From Acephala macrosclerotiorum (lineage: Eukaryota; Ascomycota; Leotiomycetes; Helotiales; Mollisiaceae), in assembly GCA_014904845.1 (NCBI GenBank), contig MU119259.1:124001-188000 (forward strand): a DNA stretch of 64,000 nucleotides, in the 5' to 3' direction. The position numbers were made by a program, and so were the translations under genes. Numbering within the stretch: the first letter of the stretch is position 1; the number at the start of each line of letters is the position of its first letter. The notes under the pieces are model-generated. The model saw only the letters and a list, made by a program, of their open reading frames with translations. It had not been told where the DNA came from and ran no database searches. Shown here piece by piece: positions 1 to 11,449 of the stretch.

Positions 1-1163
1 CTTCATCTCGAGCAGGGCCTTGGAAATCATACATCTCCCCAGCTTCAGAGCTGGTCACGACCACTATTTGAGCCTTTGGCCGCCTCACTACGTCATATAC
101 CTCAAATACTTTTTCGAACGCTAAGTTCTGCGTCGCTCGAGCCTGAAGCAACTCAGCAAGAACTAGTGCGTCTTCGATCCCCTGGCCGACTCCAGCTCCC
201 TGATGAGGTGTTGACGCATGAGCAGCATTGCCTAGAAGGACGACTCGACCTCGGAAGAAAGTTGGGCTGGGTGGATGGTCGAAAAAGCCCCAGCAATCCA
301 CGTCCTTCACCAGCTAACATAAAGCCGCCAGCAAAGGGTACAACACAACTGAGCATCGACCTGCATTCATGATTTTCTTCACTGCGCCACCCCGATCCTT
401 GAAGTCTTCTCTCATTTGCTTTGCATCCTTCTTCAATATCCATTTTCCGTTCTCCCAGTCTCCTTCCATACTGCCACGAGCGACCACGTTTACGGTAGCA
501 CCTTTGTCGATCTGGTATGTCAAGACATGCCCTCCTTGACCACAGTACAGATCGCTGTTTAAAGCTGCACAAAACCCCAACGCTGCCCCTGCATGTTCCA
601 TAGGCACCAGGCCCCTATATGCATATCTCCCAGTAATTCTCTCCCAAGAAGTAGCTGTCGGACTTGGGACCGGATACCATCGCACCCAATCACAACTTCA
701 GCCTCTTCAATTTACCATTCTCGAAGACGGGACATACATTAGTGGACGGCAGATGTTCGAGCTTCGTGAGCCTGGCTGGGAAAGTGATGCGTTCCTGCGG
801 AACATGTGCAGCCAATGCAATAAGCAAATGCCCGCGATGCACACTGCTCATACCAGCCTTGTTATCATCTGTACTCCTCACGCTCGCCCATCAGCTCTCC
901 TGTATCGTCCACACGGCGAAAGTTGATCCAGACATCCTCTTATTCGGGGTCGCCGTTCTTGGTAACCAACCGGTTGAACGTCTTGGGTGATTCCGGTGAG
1001 ATCTTCAGCATTGATGATATTCCGTTCTGATTCAAGGCTATGCCGGCGCCAATTTCGGAGAGGAACGGGGAAGCTTTGAAGATGTGGAATGGGTTCCCCC
1101 AGGCCTCTGCGGAGGAAGCCAACGGCGAATATCATGCCGCAGATTCCCCGCCGGCAATGGCCA
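1..1163 (-). pseudogene. FAD-dependent monooxygenase relic (salicylate hydroxylase-like), running off the left edge
   Basis: Read on the minus strand this is a class A flavoprotein monooxygenase broken by several lesions. Family landmarks survive in order: an N-terminal stretch around AVGFLRRG, the FLSEIGAGIALNQNG block (about 1000-1080), the HRGHLLIAL block (about 830), VVIGCDGIRSQVRQLLLG (about 650-700), AYRGLVP (about 610), and the FAD-ribityl-binding GNAAHASTPHQGAG motif (about 200-235). Lesions seen: frameshifts near 1095-1101 (in a run of C), 705-716 and 641-650, and in-frame stops at 940-942 (TAA) and 314-316 (TAG). The last stop might instead lie in a short intron. Intact relatives are about 420 residues and hydroxylate salicylate-type aromatics using NAD(P)H and O2. 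The gene diverges from the polyketide synthase relic at 1.9 kb, so the two may once have formed a cluster. The C-terminal end lies outside the window. The family call is firm; the original substrate is unknown. Confidence 0.85.
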
Positions 1164-1920
1164 TTGAGTGGTATTTGACTTCCATTGCACTCTCTGAGTA
1201 ATTCAAAGCAGAGTTACTTGAATCATCAGCTAATTCTGTTCCCGATATGTGAGGGTGTGGAAGTGTGAGGACGTCTAAATTTGAGGATATGAGGACATAG
1301 GACGTAAGGGGTTCTGTATCTTCGCTGGCAGCTGGTGAGACAACCATCCACCTAAGCAGGTGGCAGCTGTACATGCGTTAAGCTTGATTCAACCCACAAG
1401 TAAGTAAGTAAGGCCTCTCCCATTGAAAAACTCAGCGGCCAGTCCCCTTTCGGCTAATTTTTTTTTAATTGGATTGTTGTCTATTTACTTGAACCGATTT
1501 ACTTTACGCGTTCTTTCCTAACAAAGTTCTATCTTTCGCTAGGTGTCACAAGTCTTTAGGCGAAAACAAACGGCATGGATTGACAGGGTCCACAATCCTG
1601 TAAACTAACGTCCAGATTGATTTCCAGGCTTAGGTGGGCTTCTGTCGACAAGATTTTATCAACGGATACTTCTTGACAAGGCCAAGTTAAGGTCTCGCGC
1701 CGCTTTTGAGAACTACGCTCAACCTCTTGGCTTAGATTTTGGATTTTTCGTCCCTATTTTCCATCACGCGAGTTTGGATATCATTGTCCAAATACTTGAT
1801 AAGACTTCAACATCATACGGTATCAACGATATCGACTCTAATTGTCGGGCTCGCTGATTGCCAATAGCACTATGGGGCCTACCAATGAATCGTAGACGAG
1901 TCCAACAGCCAGACAAAGCT
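1164..1920. other. Intergenic space between the two divergent relics
   Basis: This 757-bp stretch holds no reading frame that I can support. It would have been the shared promoter of the monooxygenase and polyketide synthase relics. I see no clear transcription-factor site and no mobile-element boundary in it. Confidence 0.6.
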
Positions 1921-2653
1921 TACATAGAGACATTGCCGTCATCGGCCTTTCCTAGCGACTGGCAGGCAGTATCGAGAATCCAGAAGACTTTTGGAAGACT
2001 CTTATAGAGAAACAGGCCAAGTCAGGACAGATTCCACCCATGAGATGGGACGCATATCGTCGTCGAGATGCCAGAAATGCCAAGGTACGTTCTCTCCTTC
2101 CCACCCTCACTCCTGCTAATACCATCCAGGTCTAACGATATCACCAAGAATAGCCACTTCATTGAAGACATTGCCCACTTTGATGCAGCATTCTTTGGCA
2201 TATCGGCGAACGAAGCCCCGTAAATTGATCCTCAACAACAAATTGTGCTCGAGGCTGTATGGTCTGCTCTCGAGGATGCGGGCATTCCGCCTCAATCTCT
2301 TGCTGGCTGCAACTCCGCTGTGTACAGTAAGTGCCCCCCGGCCCCCTTCCTCTTTTCAATCATGCTATGAAGAGTCTCTTAAGAAATTCTCATCCCGCTC
2401 GCCTTCACTACTTGAGTTAAAAGCATACTAATTCGCGATAGTGGGTGTCAATTCCGACGGTTATGGCAAGCTCCTCCTCGAAGACCTGCCCCGCGTTGAA
2501 CATCCCATGGGCATCGGCACAGAATACTGCGGAGTACCTAACAGAGTTTCGTACATTCTCGATCTGCAAGGACCTAACACTGCAGTCAATGCGGCATGCG
2601 CAAGTTTTCTCGTCATCCATCGTGGTCGAATGAGTTTGCTATCTGGGGAGACA

Positions 2654-2669
2654 AATGTCGCCATCGTGA
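2654..2669 (+). repeat. 16-bp target-site duplication, left copy
   Basis: AATGTCGCCATCGTGA, identical to 3591-3606. It encodes the NVAIV residues of the ketosynthase, which therefore appear twice on either side of the insertion. Confidence 0.85.
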
Positions 2670-3590
2670 TGATGATGATGATATTAGTTTTACGTCCTAT
2701 AGCGGGCATGAATCAAACAATCTACCTAAATAGACTGCTGCCCATGACCCTAACCTCCCGAAGAGTATATAGACGTGCTAAGCTTAGGAATTACATATAA
2801 CCTCAGAAAGCATTTCATGCAATTGCGCGTGGCCAAGCAAAGGGCCGAGTAATAGAAACCCTTCCCCGCCAGTTGGGATGGGCACTAGAAAGTGTGTACT
2901 AACTATAGAGAAGCCTCTAGAACCTTTAGAGCTAAGTCCCAGGGGGCTCGATAGAGTTGCCTCGCGTCAAAAGTCTCCTAGACAGACCCAGCAATAGCAT
3001 TCTAGACCCTTTTCTACAGCAGCGGCGGCGTGTGTAGAAGCTCAACACCCCTCGAGCTCTCTCCTCTCTCCCCCCTAAGCCCCTCCTCCCTCCCCCTCCC
3101 TCTTCTCCTCCAACTACAGTATCCCCCTCTCTTGTGAACTTAGACATCCAGTCACCCCTCTACTCGCAGTGCCTCTCCTTCCCTCCTCTAAAAACTTGTG
3201 TCCTCGCCCTTAATCCTTCATCGTGGTGTCTGCCAACCCGAGTATAAATATCTTCGCAGGTGTAGGTAAATAGAGACCCAGCCAAGGGAAAGATGCAGCA
3301 TCGTGAGAGAGCAGTATGCCGATACAGTTGATCGGGTCGTAATTCGAGCGCAGTCGAGCTTGCGGTAAGTAGAAGAGGCCACGGTGGCAAAGACTCGAGA
3401 CCGCGAGAGGATATCGGAAGCTTTTTCGCCCGTTGTCGTGATTCAGTCTCAGCTCTGGGATCTTATTGCAGCCCGCAGGCTGCTCAATCCAATCTGCAGA
3501 GCAGATTAAGCTCTCTAGGAGCTACAGGTTCGTAGGGGACACCCGCAGAGTAAAACTCTGCTCCTGACAGGTGCTGAATCGAAGTCCCCC
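2670..3590. mobile_element. Insertion in the ketosynthase region, flanked by 16-bp direct repeats (retroposon-like)
   Basis: The polyketide synthase reading stops making sense at about 2670 and resumes at 3591. The 16-mer AATGTCGCCATCGTGA occurs at 2654-2669 and again, perfectly, at 3591-3606, so the ketosynthase is split by a target-site duplication. The 921 bp between the repeats contain no transposase or reverse transcriptase frame that I recognise. One end carries a GATGATGATGAT-type simple repeat (2667-2681), which on the minus strand would be a short (ATC)n tail. The other end, minus strand, begins GGGGGACTTCGATTC and has a 7-bp perfect hairpin (GCAGAGT/ACTCTGC) at about 3546-3562. Terminal inverted repeats are not seen. 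Duplications of this length together with a simple-repeat tail fit target-primed retroposition (a SINE or a 5'-truncated LINE) better than a DNA transposon, but the element family is unknown. Confidence 0.72.
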
Positions 3591-3606
3591 AATGTCGCCA
3601 TCGTGA
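3591..3606 (+). repeat. 16-bp target-site duplication, right copy
   Basis: Perfect copy of 2654-2669. The ketosynthase reading frame resumes from here (NVAIVRGVN). Confidence 0.85.
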
Positions 3607-6180
3607 GAGGTGTGAATATCATCTGTTCCCTAGGTCTGACCAAGGTTCTTGATGCTACCGGAGCCATGTCTCCAGCGGGGACTTGTTTTTCGTTCGATGA
3701 TTCTACGTAGGGATATGGTTAGGGAGAAGGTGCTGCTGTGGTCATATTGAGGCGTTTTGAGGACGCACTTCGGGATCGGGACAAGGTTGTGGCTGTCATC
3801 AAGGGTTCGGCTCTTGCCCAAGATAGCCGTACGCAAGGTAAGATTCTCCTTCTCGGACTCCTTCCAAAGAATGGCTCGAAGATGTCTAACAAAGGCGCGA
3901 AGGATTCAAGCTAGTCGAGGATTGTGTTTGAGCACAGAGAAATTCTTGGAATCGAGCATGCTAACAGATATTTTCCTTATTTACAGGTACCATGGCACCC
4001 AAGAGATCGCGACGCTCGCACTCGGCAATATCGAGCCTTATAGCATTCAATACAACGAAGCCCGTTCAACCTCCACTCGAGTAGGAGACCCAGTCGAAGT
4101 CAAAGCCATGTCTAGTGTCCACGGTACAATCGTGCCTCCTGATATTGTTACATCGGTAGCGTTAAGCCCAATGTCTGTCATCTTGAAGCTGAAGCCGGAG
4201 TTGTTGGCTTCATGAAGACCGTTTTGTCGATTCAGAAAAGCGTCATTGCTTTTCAAGCAATGTCCAAACTTTGAATCGCCAAATCGACTGGAAGGTCAAC
4301 GGGCTCGCCGTACTTGTGTCAGCGACCCCTTGGCCAGAAACCGTCGATCATAAGCACAGAGCCGCCATATGTTCCTATGGCTACGGTGGTTATGTGACGC
4401 GTCTGGTCCTTGAATCAGCACCTCAGACTGTCAACGGAGTCTCGGAGATCCAAGCTCCTGACCATTCTATCATCTTACTCCCAGCACCTCAACAAAATCG
4501 CCTTGTTGCGGACGCAGCATCGTTGAGCGAGTGGATGTCCGAAGATGGAAAATCGATTTCACTTTCATCAATTACCAACGCCCTTGCAAGTCGTCGTGAG
4601 CATCATGGTTTCAGACTAGCCTCACTATTACCTCGCATGAACACCCCATTCAGTCAATAAATAGATATACCATCGATTTCGAAGAACATAAAGAATTCTC
4701 AAGTCATCCAGAACCGTTGCCTCAACGAGGAGCATACGAAAGGTGCTGTCTGGCTCTTCAGCGACCACGGCTCTCAATGGTCCGATATGGGTAAAGAACT
4801 ACTTGAAAAAGACCCATTCTTCTCCACGAACACTCAGGAACTCGAGCCGATCATCAAAGAGGAGATGGAATTCTCTACGGCGCAAACGCTCCAGGATGGC
4901 TCCTTCCCTTCTACCGAACAAGTTGGGCCCTTGACATTTACAATGCAGATGGGTCATGTGGCATCACTGAGAAGCGGGGGAACGAAACCTGCTGCTGTCA
5001 TGGGACATTCAGTCGGAGAAATTGCTGCTGCTGTGGTTGCCGGTGCCTTGACAATGCATGAAGAAACCTTGATTGCTTGCCGCCAAGGTAGAGTATTCCG
5101 CAAATTCAATGTCATGAACACTGGAACGATGGCGCTTGTCACTGGAATATCATTTACGGAAATTATTGAGCTCTTACATGACTAGACGGAAGTTTTCGCA
5201 GCCATCGATTCATCGCCAACTCTCCTGCGTTGTGTCCGGAAAGCGAGAAGCGATCAATCGCTACACCGAACGTTGGGAGAAGAATATCATCAAGGTCACG
5301 AAGATTGAATCCGATGATCCGTTCCACTCAGATTAATCGCACATGTCGCCCTGGACTCGATCAAGCTTCTGTTGGAAGACATCAAGCCCAATTCACCAAC
5401 GATCCCACTGTATATTTTTTACAATTAACATCGACTCACATGAGCAGAGACTTGGCGATACTCCCTTCTAAATTAATAATATACTGCCTCTTGTCTTACA
5501 AGCAGCGTTCAAGCTCTCGCAGAGGATGGATACCGTGTGTTCATAGAGGTTTCGACACGTCCAATCATCACAAACGCGGCGGCAGAGACACTTGACGACT
5601 TGGACATTGAAGACCATGCTGTCATTCCTACCATGGTCAGAAACCAGTCATCGCAGAGAGCATTGCTTGCGAGTCTTGTGAGTGTGTGGTTTATTGGAAC
5701 TCTAATTGAATAGAAAAGTATGTTTCAGGCAGCGGACGGGGCCAAAGGAGTCCCGAAGACGAAATTCAATCGTCTTCAGTACTGGAAGGAGGTTGAAACT
5801 AGATCTACCGACCTCATTCAAACTCACGATGTGCATAAGTATACGCTTTTGGGTCTTCCCTTCGTAGTTGCTGGGAAGGATATCAGTATGTTTACGACGA
5901 CATTGGACTATGACTCTAAGCCATTTCCACTGAATCATCCACTCTACAAACTGAAATCATAGCAGATGTCCTTATTAACACATTTCTATCAGCGGCTGGC
6001 TCTCGCGTTTTGACATACAGGAGTCTACGAGTCCCTGTGACAGTCAACGAACCAAGAGTTATCCAAGTTCTTATCAGGAAAGACTCGGTTCGATTGATGT
6101 ATCGCCTCATCCAAAGTGGGGAGCTTGATGAGAATATGGGAAAGTCATAGCGCACGCATACTACTGCTGAGACCAAGTCC

Positions 6181-6542
6181 ACCCTACTATCAACCATACT
6201 GCAAATACACATACTAAGCCTCAATCTGTGAATGTTAGTTAGCATTCATCTTTTGTGTGGACTAGAAACGGCGCAATGATAGAGGTGATTTGCTCTGATT
6301 GTTGGGAGAAAAAGTGCTTATTTAAATACATAAAGAACATGTTGGACGAAGAGGGCAAGTGCCACCAGAGTTCCTTCCTACTGATGGCCTCGCCCAGCCC
6401 CTTATGTTAGTATGCACAACGAGATTGTTAAGATCAGACAGGTCTTCTGAATGTACAAGGTTTTTTGGGACAATGCTTTCATCCCATCGTTTATCATTGC
6501 TACCCAGCTCCTATATCTCCCAACTCCAATGCCAAGTTCCAA
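6181..6542. other. Gap between the polyketide synthase relic and the acetate kinase 3' end
   Basis: No supported gene. It contains the decayed end of the polyketide synthase relic and presumably the 3' untranslated region of the acetate kinase, which is transcribed toward it. Confidence 0.5.
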
Positions 6543-7843
6543 TCAATTAAAGAGCTTCTCATCCATAGCACAATACCTCGCCATTTCGAACTGCTCGTTG
6601 GTCTGACACACCAGCAGTCCATGCTTCGCTCCTTTCTTGCCCACATTCTGCACCACGTCCTTGATCTGCTTCTTGTTTAACTCATCATCAACCTCGAATC
6701 CAAGACATGCCGACTCTTCCGCGACTCTAGCCCTCAGCTTATCACTCCTCTCTCCGATTCCTCCTGCGAAGACCAATGCATCAACCTTGCCGTGGAGAGT
6801 GACATAGTAGCTACCAACATAACTCAGGATTCTGTCCACGAAGATGTCGAATGCCAGCTTCATCTTCGGCTCATCGGAGGAAGTGATTATGCCAAAGTTC
6901 GTTGTCCCAGTCAAGGACTTCCATCCAGATTCTTTGTTCAAGATTTCTTCTGCTCGAGAGATGTGGAGTTCCGCCGTAGAGGAAGGTGATAGCTTTCCAA
7001 CGTCACTAGCATAGTGGAAAACAAGACTGCAGGGCCATCAGCAAGGTTTCCTCACATAAGACCAGGGTTCACAAACCTCGGGTCCACACTCCCACTTCTC
7101 GTCGCACCTGGTAGACCAGCCAATGGCGTCAACCCCATACTGGTATCGAAACTCTTCCCATTTTTCACGGCACAAGCACTTGCTCCACTCCCAAGATGCA
7201 ACACAATCAAACTCGTATCCTCTTCCTTCTTGCCCAAGTATTGTGCCACTTCCCTCGTTATAAACGAGTAACTGATCCCATGAAACCCATATTTCCTCAA
7301 CTTATTACTCTTCGCAATCTCCTGATCAATCGGATACGTCCTAATATGCTCCGGAATCGTTTGATGGAACTCGCTATCAAAAACAGCCACATTTCTCGTC
7401 TCCGGCATCTCCTTAATCAAAAACTTCACAATCTCCAACGCAGACGCATTATGCAACGGAGCCAAATCTGTCAAAGCCTCAAGATGATGATACGTGTCCT
7501 CCGTAATAATCTGCGGAGTCTCGTAATCTCCTCCGTGAACGACTCTATGGCAGACAATGGCTATATCTTCTTTCTTGCTGATGGAGGGGAAGTCTTTGTC
7601 TGCGATGAGTTGGTCGAGCATGTATTTGAAGGCATCGTTTTGGGTGCGGATCTTCTCGTCTAGGTTTTGGTCTTTGCAGGCTATTGTTGGGCCTCGAGTG
7701 TATTTTAATTGGGGCGGTGGCGCGGTGAGGCCGTCGATTTGGATTTCCGCGAGCTCTTTTGGCTCTTGGCCTAGTGAGGCGCTGTAGACTGAGATCTTGA
7801 CGGATGAGGAACCGGCGTTGACGGAGAGGATGATTTTCGACAT
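6543..7843 (-). CDS. ack1: Acetate kinase
   Basis: The gene has two exons (7843-7077 and 7026-6543) split by a 50-bp intron (7027-7076; donor GTTTGT, acceptor TGCAG). Splicing joins SVDP to LVFHY in frame and gives 416 residues, the normal length for the family. Family motifs are all present: NAGSSSVK at residues 9-16, CHRVVHGG near residue 98, HLGSGAS near residue 220 and FAGGIGERS in the C-terminal half. The enzyme interconverts acetyl-phosphate plus ADP with acetate plus ATP, probably in the cytosol, as no targeting peptide is seen. In fungi it is the partner of phosphoketolase, and the neighbouring divergent gene at 8.7 kb is a phosphoketolase that has become a pseudogene. The acetate kinase frame itself is undamaged, so it is either still used with another source of acetyl-phosphate or only recently orphaned. 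Confidence 0.95.
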
Positions 7844-8703
7844 GGCGAGGGTCTGGCGTAAAGGGCAGAAGTCTATTCTCTTGGAAAATGATAGTTAAGA
7901 GGACTTTGAAGCGGCCTGCGATGGTTTACATTTTATTCTCTCCAGCTGAAAAGTATCTTCACCCACCAGTTCCCACGTCCTGCCCCTCGATCAACATGAC
8001 GTGATGTCGGAGCTATTCCTTATCATAAGCGAGAGACTTGACCTATCTTGGATAAATGAAGCTTTGATTGCAGGGATATTGAGCCGACGACAAGGTTCAA
8101 AATCTTCTTGAACACGCCAGAAAGCATCAGTGGAAATGCATGCCACTTGAGCAGAATCCCACCACTGCGCGGCTGATCCGGAGAGCTGCGAGGATGTACG
8201 GTCCGCGATCCAGAACCTTACTTTTGCTTTTACCTAGGCTGGGATATTGAATTTGAGCGAGGCTGCGTACGTAGCAGCCTGATCTAGATTCAGGGGCGAT
8301 GATGACGTTGGCGTTTTTGGTATTTGCGTTGATCGATGCCCCTCCATCCCCAACGCGTAGCTCGAATTAGCCAATCGATAGGCTCGATAGGGGACATGTT
8401 TGCCCTTCTAGACCTGTTTTTGCAGCTTCTAGAGCATGATATAGCGGCAAGTGCTCCGAATTATCCGCAGCCTTCTCTAGTGACGCAGTTTCCTGCTTCT
8501 AGTTGAGCCTCGAAAGGATTCAAGCTTCCAGAGATCATATTTCAACAGCTCTGTTCAGCTTCACTTTCTCCTTATCTTCCTATACTGCTCTCCTCCTGTT
8601 GCCGTTCTCATATTTCAACATCCTCAATTGGACTCTTCTCTTTATCTGGAGAGCATTGTCAACAAATCACAGCAGCTACATATCAAAAGAAGAATCAGTC
8701 AAG
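7844..8703. promoter_or_regulatory. Shared divergent promoter of acetate kinase and phosphoketolase
   Basis: 860 bp separate the two start codons and hold no supported reading frame. The head-to-head arrangement suggests common control. The only site worth naming is TGACGTGA at 7997-8004, which resembles a CRE/ATF half-palindrome; its function is unproven. Confidence 0.4.
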
Positions 8704-11449
8704 ATGCTTGGAGAAGTGATCGATAGGCCGAGCCCGCAGGCTTTGGCCTCGCGGATTCCTGAAAATATCCTCGAGTTGGCTGTCAAGTTGGACAGGATGA
8801 AGCTCAACGATGAAGATTTGAAGGGATTGGAGGAATTCCGCAGAGCAAGCAATTACATTGCAGCTGGTAAGATTGCCTAACCAGAGGGTTTTGGATGTGG
8901 TTAATTGACATCACAGCTATGATTTTCTTGTCTGATAATGCCCTCATGGAATGAGACCTACCCATAATGATATTAAGCCAAGGTAAGTTGTCTGTTGGTG
9001 TAGTTCACTTCTCAACAATTTCTGATAATTACAGATTGCTCGGACATTGGGGTACCTGTCTAGGTCTTGCGCTTGTCTATGCCCACCTAAACTACTTTAC
9101 CCGCAAGAACGACCTTGACCTCATCTACGCTGTCGGTCCCGGCCACGGAGCTCCTGCCATATTGGCTTCACTCTGGCTCGGAGGATCTCTTGAAAAGTTC
9201 TATCCCCAATACTCTTAGACAAAGCAAGGTCTTCACAACTTAATCGCCGGCTTCAGCACACCTCACGGATTTCCCAGTCACATCAACGCCGAGACTCCAG
9301 GTTCCATCCATGAGGGTGGTGAGCTTGGATATTCTTTGTCTGTTGCCTTTGGTGCAGTCATGGACAAGCCAGACTTGATCGTCGCCTGCATTGTTGGTGA
9401 TGGAGAGGCTGAGAGTGGTCCTACTGCTGCTGCCTGGCACGCAGCGAAGTACATCGATCCTGCTGAGTCGGGAGCTGTCATTCCTATAGTGCACGTCAAT
9501 GGATTTAAGATCTCGGAGCGTACAATATATGGCTGCATGGATGATAAGGAAATGGTTTCACTGTTCACTGGCTATGGTTACCAATGCAGATTTGTTGAAG
9601 ATCTCGAGGACATTGTAAGTTTGATATAGTCTAGATTGAGGTTCGACATTGACTTTGAGTTAGGATCATGACTTGGCCACAAGCATTCAATGGGCTCTTG
9701 ATGAAATTCGCAAAATTCAGAAAGCAGCAAGATCTGGCAAGCCCATTATGAAGCCTAGAGTAAGACAAATGGCTTCCATTATTGTTAAAATTTCACTAAT
9801 CATACCACGCAGTGGCCCGTCCTGATCATGCGCACACCGAAAGGATGGAGCGGACCAAAGATCGTCGATGGTGAATTCGTTGAAGGTTCTTTCCACGCCC
9901 ATCAAGTCCCACTTATGGCCGCCAAGACGAATAAAGATCAGCTGGCTGATCTTCAGAAATGGCTGCTCTCATACGGACCAGCGAAGCTGTTTACTGAGAC
10001 TGGCGATGTAGTCGATTCGATCAAGAGCATCATTCCTGTCGAGCCCCACAAGAAGCTGGGACAGCGCGTTGAGACCTACAAGAACCACGAGCCACTGAAT
10101 GTCCCAAACTGGAGGAAATTTGGTGTTGAGAAGGGAACCGAGGAGTCATGTATGAAGGCTGCTAGAAACCTTCTTGACCAAGCACTTGTGGACAACCCAA
10201 AGTCTCTGAGAATCTTCTCACCCGATGAATTAGTTAGCAATAAGCTCGACGCTGTCTTCAACCACACAGGACGCGACTTCCAATGGGACGAGTTCTCACA
10301 CGCCAAGGGTGGCCGAGTCATCGAGATTCTCAGTGAGCACACCTGCCAGGGCTTCCTGCAAGGTTATACTTTGACCGGACGCACTGGTGTCTTCCCAAGT
10401 TACGAATCCTTCTTGGGTATCATTCACACGATGATGGTTCAGTACAGCAAGTTCAACAAGATGGCTAGAGAGACCTCATGGAGAACAGACATTTCTTCCA
10501 TCAACTACATCGAGACCTCTACCTGGACTCGTCAGGAACACAATGGGTTCTCGCATCAAAACCCATCTTTTATCGGTGCAGTCCTGAACTTAAAACCGAC
10601 AGCCGCTCGAGTCTATCTCCCTCCCGATGCCGTAAGTTCATCCACCCCATTCAACGAAATCCCACTAACACACAATAGAACACATTCCTCTCCACAATCG
10701 CCCACTGCCTCCGTTCCAAAAACCACGTAAACCTGATGGTAGGCAGCAAAAAACCACAACCTGTCTTCCTCTCCGTCGAAGAAGCAGACAAACACTGCCA
10801 AGCCGGCGCCTCAATCTGGAAATTCGCCTCCCCCGACGATGGCCTAAACCCCGACGTAGTCCTCGTCGGCATCGGCTCCGAAATAATGTTCGAAGTCATT
10901 ATCGCAGCCTCCATCCTCCGCCGCAAATGTCCAGTTCTACGTGTCCGAGTCGTTAACGTTACAGATCTGATGATTTTGGAAGCCGAGACATTGCATCCTC
11001 ATTCGTTGACTAATGAGGAGTTTAACAGTTTGTTTACTGCTGATAGACCGATTCATTTCAATTACCATGGGTATTCGCATGAGATTAAAGGTCTACTGTT
11101 CGGTCGTCCCGCTTTGGATAAGGTTTCTATCGAATGCTATAAAGAGGAAGGAAGCACGACGACGCCATTCGATATGATGCTCCGCAACAACGTTTCTAGA
11201 TATCATATCATTGAAGCAGCGATCAAGGCGGGCGCGAAACACAACCCTAGGGTAGCGCTCGGCATGACTTCTCTGCTGGGCGAGGTGAGACATTAGATCA
11301 CTAAGGTACAAGACTATATCATGGCAACAGGCAAAGATCCCGAGGGCACGTTTGATATCCCCAAGTTTGAGGGCACTGTGTTCGAGGGAGGTGCAGCGGG
11401 TAAGGGTAAGAAGGGCGATAGCAAGGAGGATGGTTTCTTCGTGAACTAG
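8704..11449 (+). pseudogene. xfp: Phosphoketolase (Xfp) pseudogene with three stops and a frameshift
   Basis: Six exons can be placed: 8704-8866, 8917-8982, 9035-9614, 9664-9759, 9813-10631 and 10679-11449, with introns of 47-53 bp and clean splice sites. The translation follows the xylulose-5-P/fructose-6-P phosphoketolase family along its whole length (about 810 residues): LLGHWGTC, the PGHGAPA loop, the thiamine-diphosphate motif GDGEAESG (about 9400), RTPKGWSGP and a C-terminal transketolase-like domain ending with FVN. It would make acetyl-phosphate plus glyceraldehyde-3-P or erythrose-4-P. Lesions: TGA at 8952-8954 where the family has Arg; a one-base loss within about 8955-8965; TAG at 9216-9218; and TAG at 11294-11296. 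The first stop leaves only about 65 residues. Apart from these lesions the frame and introns are well preserved, so inactivation looks recent. Sequencing error is unlikely to explain four separate lesions. It diverges from the intact acetate kinase. Confidence 0.9.

Larger units (their letters stand above)
1921..6180 (+). pseudogene. Partially reducing polyketide synthase relic (6-methylsalicylate synthase type)
   Basis: Conserved blocks appear in correct order but in shifting frames. The ketosynthase start (DIAVIGLS) is at about 1932, [10 protein letters not shown] at 2230 and [16 protein letters not shown] at 2530. The ketosynthase active-site region at about 2590 reads AACAS, where DTACSS would be usual. 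The acyltransferase motif GHSVGE is at about 5003. The N-terminal part of the dehydratase/thioester-hydrolase domain ends near 6150. The ketoreductase and acyl-carrier domains are absent, so the gene is truncated as well as broken. Lesions include stops at 1953-1955 and 2221-2223, many frameshifts and stops between 3.7 and 5.9 kb, and a 921-bp insertion inside the ketosynthase. The block order and sequence match fungal 6-MSA-synthase-type enzymes (KS-AT-DH/TH-KR-ACP, about 1,800 residues), which make small aromatic acids from acetyl- and malonyl-CoA. No product is expected from this copy. Boundaries are approximate. Confidence 0.88.

Noticed and set aside
2932..3390. Minus-strand frames inside the insertion
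   Set aside because: Low-complexity Gly/Arg-rich translation of a pyrimidine-rich tract; no reverse transcriptase or transposase motif.
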